Shown here one piece after another: positions 7,262-10,900 of a stretch of DNA of 10,900 bases. Source of the DNA: JBQTHI01 sp052390035 (lineage in GTDB: Bacteria > Actinomycetota > Acidimicrobiia > Spongiisociales > ZC4RG35); the NCBI GenBank assembly GCA_052390035.1, contig JBQTHI010000159.1, positions 1 through 10,900 on the forward strand, read 5' to 3'. A program made the translations under genes and the position numbers. Below the pieces are notes generated by a model. That model had not been told where the DNA came from, ran no database searches, and worked only from the letters and a program-made list of their open reading frames with translations. Each line of letters opens with the position of its first letter. The first letter of the stretch is position 1.

Positions 7262-7273
7262 CATTCGATGGAC
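7257..7273. repeat. Inverted repeat GTCCA-N7-TGGAC, candidate operator
   Basis: Five-bp arms 7257-7261 and 7269-7273. The same TGGAC half-site recurs in the 7428-7442 repeat with a 3-bp spacer. The left arm overlaps the possible -35 of the ROK gene. Regulator binding is inferred from position and symmetry. Confidence 0.35.
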
Positions 7274-7294
7274 CCAGCGTACGCACCTGAGGTA

Positions 7295-7322
7295 GCGACT
7301 CAACGTCGCGACTGAACTCAAC
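7295..7322. repeat. Direct repeats GCGACTnAAC and ACTCAAC
   Basis: GCGACTCAAC (7295-7304) is repeated as GCGACTGAAC (7308-7317) at a 13-bp shift, and ACTCAAC recurs at 7298-7304 and 7316-7322. The 8-bp palindrome GTCGCGAC lies at 7305-7312. The stretch is in the middle of the non-coding divergent region; it may be a binding site or chance. Confidence 0.35.
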
Positions 7323-7350
7323 CACGGCCGAGTCGTGCGGTGCTGCCTAT

Positions 7351-7369
7351 TTGTTGCGGCATCCAACAA
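7351..7369. repeat. Inverted repeat TTGTTG-N7-CAACAA, candidate XylR-type operator
   Basis: Perfect 6-bp arms at 7351-7356 and 7364-7369. The arms recall the TTTGTTn/CAACAAA halves of Bacillus xyl operators, which are bound by a ROK-family XylR, as I remember them. It lies about 100 bp upstream of xylF. TTGTTG could also be a -35 with a poor -10 (TAGTTA) at 7374-7379 after 17 bp, in which case the repressor would cover the promoter. Inferred from pattern. Confidence 0.4.
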
Positions 7370-7427
7370 GCCATAGTTATGCTCGCTCGGGCATACGTGC
7401 CAACGGCACGATTAGTTTGGGCAAATT

Positions 7428-7442
7428 GGTCCAGGTTGGACC
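7428..7442. repeat. Inverted repeat GGTCCA-GGT-TGGACC in the xylF leader
   Basis: Perfect 6-bp arms with a 3-bp centre, ending 10 bp before the xylF ribosome binding site. It could be an operator (it shares its half-site with 7257-7273) or a small mRNA hairpin near the start of translation. Confidence 0.45.
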
Positions 7443-7452
7443 GCTGGCTGTA

Positions 7453-7460
7453 AAGGAAGG
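7453..7460 (+). promoter_or_regulatory. Ribosome binding site of xylF
   Basis: AAGGAAGG with a 5-base spacer to ATG 7466. A strong site, fitting a highly expressed binding protein. Confidence 0.7.
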
Positions 7461-7465
7461 AATAG

Positions 7466-8593
7466 ATGAAGAGACGTCCAATGGCGTTCTTGGCTCTTAT
7501 CGCGCTGCTGATCGCCGCCTGTGGAGGCGGCGAAGCCGCGACCACAACGGGAGCGGCCACGACCCCAGAGACAACCCAAGCAACCGAGACCACCGCAGCA
7601 CCCGAAACCACCGCGGCGCCCGATGAGTTAATCGTCGGTGTTTCGTGGAACAACTACAACGAAGAGCGGTGGGCAAAGTCGGACGAGCCCAACATCAAGG
7701 CCGCCCTCGAGGAGGCGGGCGCCACTTACATATCCACGGATGCCGGATCCTCCGCCGAGCAACAACTCGCCGATGTCGAGAACCTGATCGCTCAGGGAGC
7801 CGGCGTCCTCATCATCCTTGCCCAGGATGGTACGGCGATTCTGCCGGCGGTGGCTAGCGCTCTCGAACAAGGAATACCAGTCATAGCCTATGACCGTTTG
7901 ATAGAAGACCCGGGAGTCCTCTACATCACATTCGACAATGTCGGAGTGGGTCGGCTTCAGGCCGAGGTGATCTTCGGCCTGGTACCAGAAGGCAACTACG
8001 CCATCATCAAAGGCAACCAGGCCGACGCCAACGCCGACTTCCTGCGGGCTGGGTACGAAGAGGTGATCGGCTCCGCGGCAGCTTCGGGTGCGATCAACAT
8101 CGTCTGTGAGACGTACACCGACAACTGGCTTCCTGATGTCGCCCAGACCAACATGGAGCAGTGCCTCACCCAAGCGGACAACGCCATCGACGCCGTCCTC
8201 TCTGAGAACGATGGGATGGCGGGTGGGGTGGTTGCGGCCTTGGAGGCGCAGGGATTGGCCGGAATCGTGCCGGTTTCCGGCCAAGACGGTGACCTCGCCG
8301 CTCTTAACCGGGTCGCGCTCGGCACCCAAGCGGTCTCCGTGTGGAAGGACGCCCGCCAATTAGGTCGGGCCGCCGGGGAAGCTGCGGTGCAGTTGGCTCA
8401 GGGCATGGCCTTGGCCGACGTCGCCGGAGTTGTCCAGTTTGATTCCCCCGGCGGGAACTCGCTGACGTCCATACTCCTCATACCGCTCGCGGTCACTCAG
8501 GACAACCTTGATGCAGTAGTTGACGCCGACTGGATCACGGTCGAGGAACTGTGCCAGGGCGTCACAGCCGGGACTGTGGAAGTGTGTGGGTAA
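7466..8593 (+). CDS. xylF: D-xylose-type ABC transporter substrate-binding lipoprotein (XylF-like)
   Basis: 375 residues. The signal peptide ends in the lipobox IAAC, with Cys19 as the likely lipidated residue. It is followed by a Thr/Pro/Glu-rich linker (~23-53) that tethers the domain to the membrane. The rest is a two-lobed periplasmic-binding-protein fold (~55-375) matching E. coli XylF in many blocks: EERW (67-69 region), AYDRLIEDP (141-149), ITFDNVGVGRLQAE, EGNYAIIKGNQADANADFLRAG (175-196), WLPDVAQ, ENDGMAGG (247-254), SGQDGDLAALNRVALGTQ (271-288). These are the conserved ligand-pocket regions of the xylose-binding branch of CUT2 importers, so D-xylose or a related pentose is the likely ligand. 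Four cysteines lie in the mature domain (214, 233, 363, 374), so disulfides are possible. First gene of the xylFHG-like operon, divergent from the ROK regulator. Confidence 0.88.
   Translation: MKRRPMAFLALIALLIAACGGGEAATTTGAATTPETTQATETTAAPETTAAPDELIVGVSWNNYNEERWAKSDEPNIKAALEEAGATYISTDAGSSAEQQLADVENLIAQGAGVLIILAQDGTAILPAVASALEQGIPVIAYDRLIEDPGVLYITFDNVGVGRLQAEVIFGLVPEGNYAIIKGNQADANADFLRAGYEEVIGSAAASGAINIVCETYTDNWLPDVAQTNMEQCLTQADNAIDAVLSENDGMAGGVVAALEAQGLAGIVPVSGQDGDLAALNRVALGTQAVSVWKDARQLGRAAGEAAVQLAQGMALADVAGVVQFDSPGGNSLTSILLIPLAVTQDNLDAVVDADWITVEELCQGVTAGTVEVCG
7586..7621 (+). repeat. Tandem 18-bp repeat encoding ETTAAP twice
   Basis: Two imperfect 18-bp copies (7586-7603, 7604-7621) encode ETTAAP-ETTAAP in the XylF linker. 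They differ at synonymous third positions, so the copies are not recent or are held at protein level. Such Thr-rich tethers are typical of actinobacterial lipoproteins. Confidence 0.6.
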
Positions 8594-8615
8594 CTGCGCC
8601 GTAGTACAAAATAGC

Positions 8616-8641
8616 GCCGCGCCCCCCCCGGGGGGCGCGGC
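8616..8641 (+). other. Intercistronic GC hairpin between xylF and xylH
   Basis: A 26-bp perfect inverted repeat: GCCGCG (8616-8621), eight C, six G, then CGCGGC (8636-8641). It can form a 10- to 11-bp all-GC stem with a tight C/G loop, 22 bp after the xylF stop and 31 bp before the xylH start. There is no T-tract, so it is not a simple intrinsic terminator. By analogy with hairpins after other binding-protein genes, it may protect the xylF message from 3' decay or slow transcription, giving more XylF than membrane subunits. Confidence 0.65.
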
Positions 8642-8660
8642 TCGACGATTGGAAGCCTTC

Positions 8661-8668
8661 GAGGAGGG
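8661..8668 (+). promoter_or_regulatory. Ribosome binding site of xylH
   Basis: GAGGAGGG ending 4 bases before GTG 8673. It fixes this start over the in-frame ATG at 8520, which lies inside xylF. Confidence 0.75.
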
Positions 8669-8672
8669 ACTC

Positions 8673-9986
8673 GTGACCGAGGTTGCTACCGATGCACCCG
8701 AAGTGTCGACGGAGCGCGAGAAACGCACCGTAGCCTCCGTGCTTCGTGCCCTCGAGATCGACACCCGCCTGTTGGGCATGGTGGTCTCGCTGTTGGTCAT
8801 CTGGATAGGTTTTCACATCATGTCGAGGGGCACCTTCTTGACCCCCCGCAACCTATGGAACCTATCGGTCCAAACCGCCACGGTGGCGATTATGGCGACC
8901 GGGATGGTACTGATAATCGTCACGAGGAACATTGACCTATCGGTCGGGTCGATGTTGGGTGTGGTGGGGATGGCGATGGCCCTTGTTCAGGCCGAGTTCC
9001 TGCCCGGTCTGCTCGGATTCGACCATCCGGCGACCTGGATAATCACGCTCGCCATCGGCCTCCTATTAGGAGGGATGATCGGCGCCTTTCAGGGATTCAT
9101 CATCGCCTATGTCGGGGTCCCGTCGTTCATCGTGACGTTGGGCGGGCTGCTGGTTTGGCGGGGGGCCGCCTGGGCTCTGGCCAGCGGGCGGACCATCGCT
9201 CCCATGGATTCTGTTTTCCAACTCCTCGGCGGAGGATCCCGTGGGCGGATTGGCGGGCCGGCCAGCTGGCTGGTCGCCGTGGTCGCCTGCGTGGGTATTG
9301 TGGGACTCCTTGCCGTCGGTCGTCGCCAGAGGCGGAAGTTCGGGTTTCGACTTCGCCCGATATGGGCCGAATCGGTTCTAGGGATCGTTGGCTGTGTGGC
9401 CGTGCTGGGGGCGGTCGCGGTGATCAACAGCTACCCAATGCCGGAGCTACTCGCCCGTGAATACGCAGAGCGCAATAGGATCGCCTGGCCCGAGGGCGGC
9501 TTGATCATCCCTCTGGGTATCGCCAACCCGGTATTGATTGCAATTGGGGTGGCGCTCGTTATGACATACGTGGCTACCCGCCGGAGGTTCGGGCGGTATG
9601 TGTTCGCCATAGGCGGCAACCCCGAAGCGGCCGCTCTCGGTGGGATCAAGACCCGGCTGGCGATCCTGAAGGCCTTCACTCTGATGGGGATCCTCGTCGC
9701 TGTCGGCGCAGCCGTGCAGACCGCCCGGCTCAACGCTGCGACCAGCGGCCTCGGACAGCTTGCCGAGCTGTATGTGATCGCGGCGGCCGTAATCGGCGGC
9801 ACCTCTCTGGCCGGAGGGGCTGGGACCATTTCCGGAGCGGTCTTGGGGGCGCTGGTAATGCAGTCGCTCCAATCGGGGATGGTCTTGATGGGGGTAGACG
9901 CTCCGTTGCAGGACATCGTCGTCGGCATTGTGTTGGTGATCGCCGTGGCCATCGACACTATTTACCGAAAGCGAGTGACGAGATGA
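8673..9986 (+). CDS. xylH: D-xylose-type ABC transporter permease (XylH-like)
   Basis: 437 residues from GTG 8673. The open frame upstream of this overlaps xylF and the GC hairpin and lacks membrane-protein character. Hydrophobic segments run from ~34 to ~428, about ten to twelve helices. Motifs of the CUT2 permease family (RbsC/XylH) are visible: FLTPRNLWNL (55-64), GMVLIIVTRNIDLSVGSMLG (77-96), YVGVPSFIVTLGGLLVWRG (146-164), FAIGGNPEAAALGGI (311-325, the coupling-loop region for the ATPase) and IGGTSLAGGAGTISGAVLGALVM (374-396). It is somewhat longer than E. coli XylH (393), partly from a ~30-residue hydrophilic N-terminus. A basic loop (RRQRRK, 217-222) separates the halves. It forms the membrane channel for the sugar delivered by XylF and overlaps the ATPase gene as ATGA. 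Confidence 0.87.
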   Translation: MTEVATDAPEVSTEREKRTVASVLRALEIDTRLLGMVVSLLVIWIGFHIMSRGTFLTPRNLWNLSVQTATVAIMATGMVLIIVTRNIDLSVGSMLGVVGMAMALVQAEFLPGLLGFDHPATWIITLAIGLLLGGMIGAFQGFIIAYVGVPSFIVTLGGLLVWRGAAWALASGRTIAPMDSVFQLLGGGSRGRIGGPASWLVAVVACVGIVGLLAVGRRQRRKFGFRLRPIWAESVLGIVGCVAVLGAVAVINSYPMPELLAREYAERNRIAWPEGGLIIPLGIANPVLIAIGVALVMTYVATRRRFGRYVFAIGGNPEAAALGGIKTRLAILKAFTLMGILVAVGAAVQTARLNAATSGLGQLAELYVIAAAVIGGTSLAGGAGTISGAVLGALVMQSLQSGMVLMGVDAPLQDIVVGIVLVIAVAIDTIYRKRVTR

Positions 9987-10765
9987 CCCCAACAGGTCCC
10001 CTGGTCGAGATGAAGAACATCAGGGTGGCCTTCGGAGGCGTGCATGCTGTCGACGGCGTCAGCGTCGATCTCTACGCGGGCGAGGTGGTGGCGCTGGTCG
10101 GAGGCAATGGAGCCGGAAAGTCGACGTTGATCAAGACCTTGTCGGGGGCGCACCCGGCCGACTCGGGCGAGATCTGGATGGATGGGAAATCGGTGACGAT
10201 CGCCACGCCGATCGACGCCAAGGCGCTAGGGATTGAGACGATATATCAGACCCTGGCCCTCGCCGACAACATCGATGCGCCAGGCAACGTGTTTCTCGGC
10301 AGGGAGCTGAGGAATCGCTGGGGCTCACTCGACGACTCGTCCATGGAAGACGCCACTCGCAAGGTTATGGCTCGGCTCAACCCCAAGTTCGTAAACTTCA
10401 AGAAGGCGGTGGGTTGGCTGTCCGGTGGTCAGCGTCAGTCGGTGGCCATCGGTCGGGCCGTCCACTTCAATGCCAGGGTCCTGATTATGGATGAGCCCAC
10501 CGCTGCCCTCGGACCGGCGGAAACCGCCCAGGTGGCGTTGTTGGTCAGACAGCTCAAGGAGGAGGGCCTGGGCATCTTCCTAATCAGCCACGACATCCAT
10601 GACGTCTTCGACTTGGCCGATCGGATCAGTGTCATGCTGACTGGAAGGCTCGTAGGAACCGTCAGGAAGTCCGACGTGACCATGGATGAAGTCCTGGCGA
10701 TGATCATCATCGGGAAGCTGCCCGCCGAGGTGACCCAAGCCGAGCTGGCCGAGTTGCACGGTTGA
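9983..10765 (+). CDS. Sugar ABC transporter ATP-binding protein, single domain (XylG/FrcA-like)
   Basis: 260 residues; ATG overlaps the xylH stop as ATGA, so the two are translationally coupled. All ATPase motifs are present: Walker A GGNGAGKST (40-48), Q-loop Gln89 (IYQTLALADN), signature LSGGQ (146-150), Walker B LIMDEP (167-172, catalytic Glu171) and switch His203. XylG, RbsA and other CUT2 ATPases normally have two fused domains (~500 residues), the second often degenerate. This one has a single intact domain, as in FrcA of the fructose importer FrcBCA, and YQTLALADNxDA is close to that branch. It must act as a homodimer on XylH. The C-terminus lacks extra regulatory domains. Because it does not match canonical XylG architecture I leave the symbol blank; the role as energiser of the xylFH importer is well supported by context. 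Confidence 0.88.
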   Translation: MTPTGPLVEMKNIRVAFGGVHAVDGVSVDLYAGEVVALVGGNGAGKSTLIKTLSGAHPADSGEIWMDGKSVTIATPIDAKALGIETIYQTLALADNIDAPGNVFLGRELRNRWGSLDDSSMEDATRKVMARLNPKFVNFKKAVGWLSGGQRQSVAIGRAVHFNARVLIMDEPTAALGPAETAQVALLVRQLKEEGLGIFLISHDIHDVFDLADRISVMLTGRLVGTVRKSDVTMDEVLAMIIIGKLPAEVTQAELAELHG

Positions 10766-10829
10766 GGCAACACCGACCCATCTGCTGGTCGACTACGCCT
10801 ATGGGCACGTCGTTCCGGAGTACTTTTCG

Positions 10830-10900
10830 GTGGTCGAGGATGCGAACCTGATCACCGCCCTGTCTCTCGATGACCCTTCAATTCTTGACCGGACCAACTT
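10830..10900 (+). CDS. Start of an unknown downstream gene, runs off the window (start uncertain)
   Basis: The frame is open from 10734 to the right edge and has a GC-rich third-position pattern. It reads LLVDYAYGHVVPEYFSVVED, then ANLITALSLDDPSILDRTN. No ATG, GTG or TTG occurs in it until GTG 10830, which has GGAG 10 bases upstream (10816-10819). The residues before that GTG also look protein-like, so a CTG start at 10782 or 10785, or an indel near the xylG stop, is possible. The other forward frames meet stops before the edge; one minus frame also stops within the segment. I recognise no family. Its position suggests a fourth operon member, perhaps in use of the imported sugar. Confidence 0.4.
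   Translation, partial: MVEDANLITALSLDDPSILDRTN

Noticed and set aside
7417..7439. Three TTGG elements at 9-10 bp spacing upstream of xylF
   Set aside because: Four-base matches are expected often; they may be helically phased but I cannot separate this from chance.
8520..8672. ATG 8520 as the start of XylH
   Set aside because: It lies inside xylF and runs through the GC hairpin; GTG 8673 has a strong GAGGAGGG site.

Overview
The window is GC-rich and gene-dense, with GTG and TTG starts, 4-base gene overlaps and a lipoprotein carrying a Thr/Pro/Glu-rich linker after its lipobox. This suggests a high-GC, probably uncultured actinobacterium; Acidimicrobiia-like is my best guess from style alone. 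No RNA genes, insertion sequences or CRISPR arrays were seen.

Left part (1-4873). The window opens in the last ~44 codons of a + strand gene whose end resembles a TOBE domain of an ABC transporter ATPase. Its stop overlaps, as GTGA, the likely start of a membrane protein of the RnfD/NqrB/UnbU type with an added C-terminal extracytoplasmic domain. Converging on it is a minus-strand pair with 18 bp between the genes: a membrane-anchored FG-GAP/VCBS protein with a C-terminal ASPIC/UnbV domain (CRTAC1 family), then an M24 (creatinase/aminopeptidase fold) protein that has lost key metal ligands. UnbU- and UnbV-like proteins are best known from enediyne clusters, but nothing else of such a cluster is present.

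Middle (4874-7195). A Gfo/Idh/MocA oxidoreductase on + diverges from the UnbV-like gene and converges, through a probable terminator hairpin, on a minus-strand ROK repressor of the XylR/NagC type.

Right part (7196-10900). A 270-bp divergent control region rich in inverted repeats separates the ROK gene from a D-xylose-type (CUT2) ABC importer operon: xylF (lipoprotein binding protein), a 26-bp perfect GC palindrome, xylH (permease), and a xylG-like ATPase that has one ATP-binding domain rather than the usual two. A further reading frame is open at the right edge but has no clear start. The likely logic is a sugar-responsive ROK repressor controlling itself and a xylose-type importer, with the Gfo/Idh/MocA enzyme a possible sugar oxidoreductase nearby. 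No xylose isomerase or xylulokinase is visible here.
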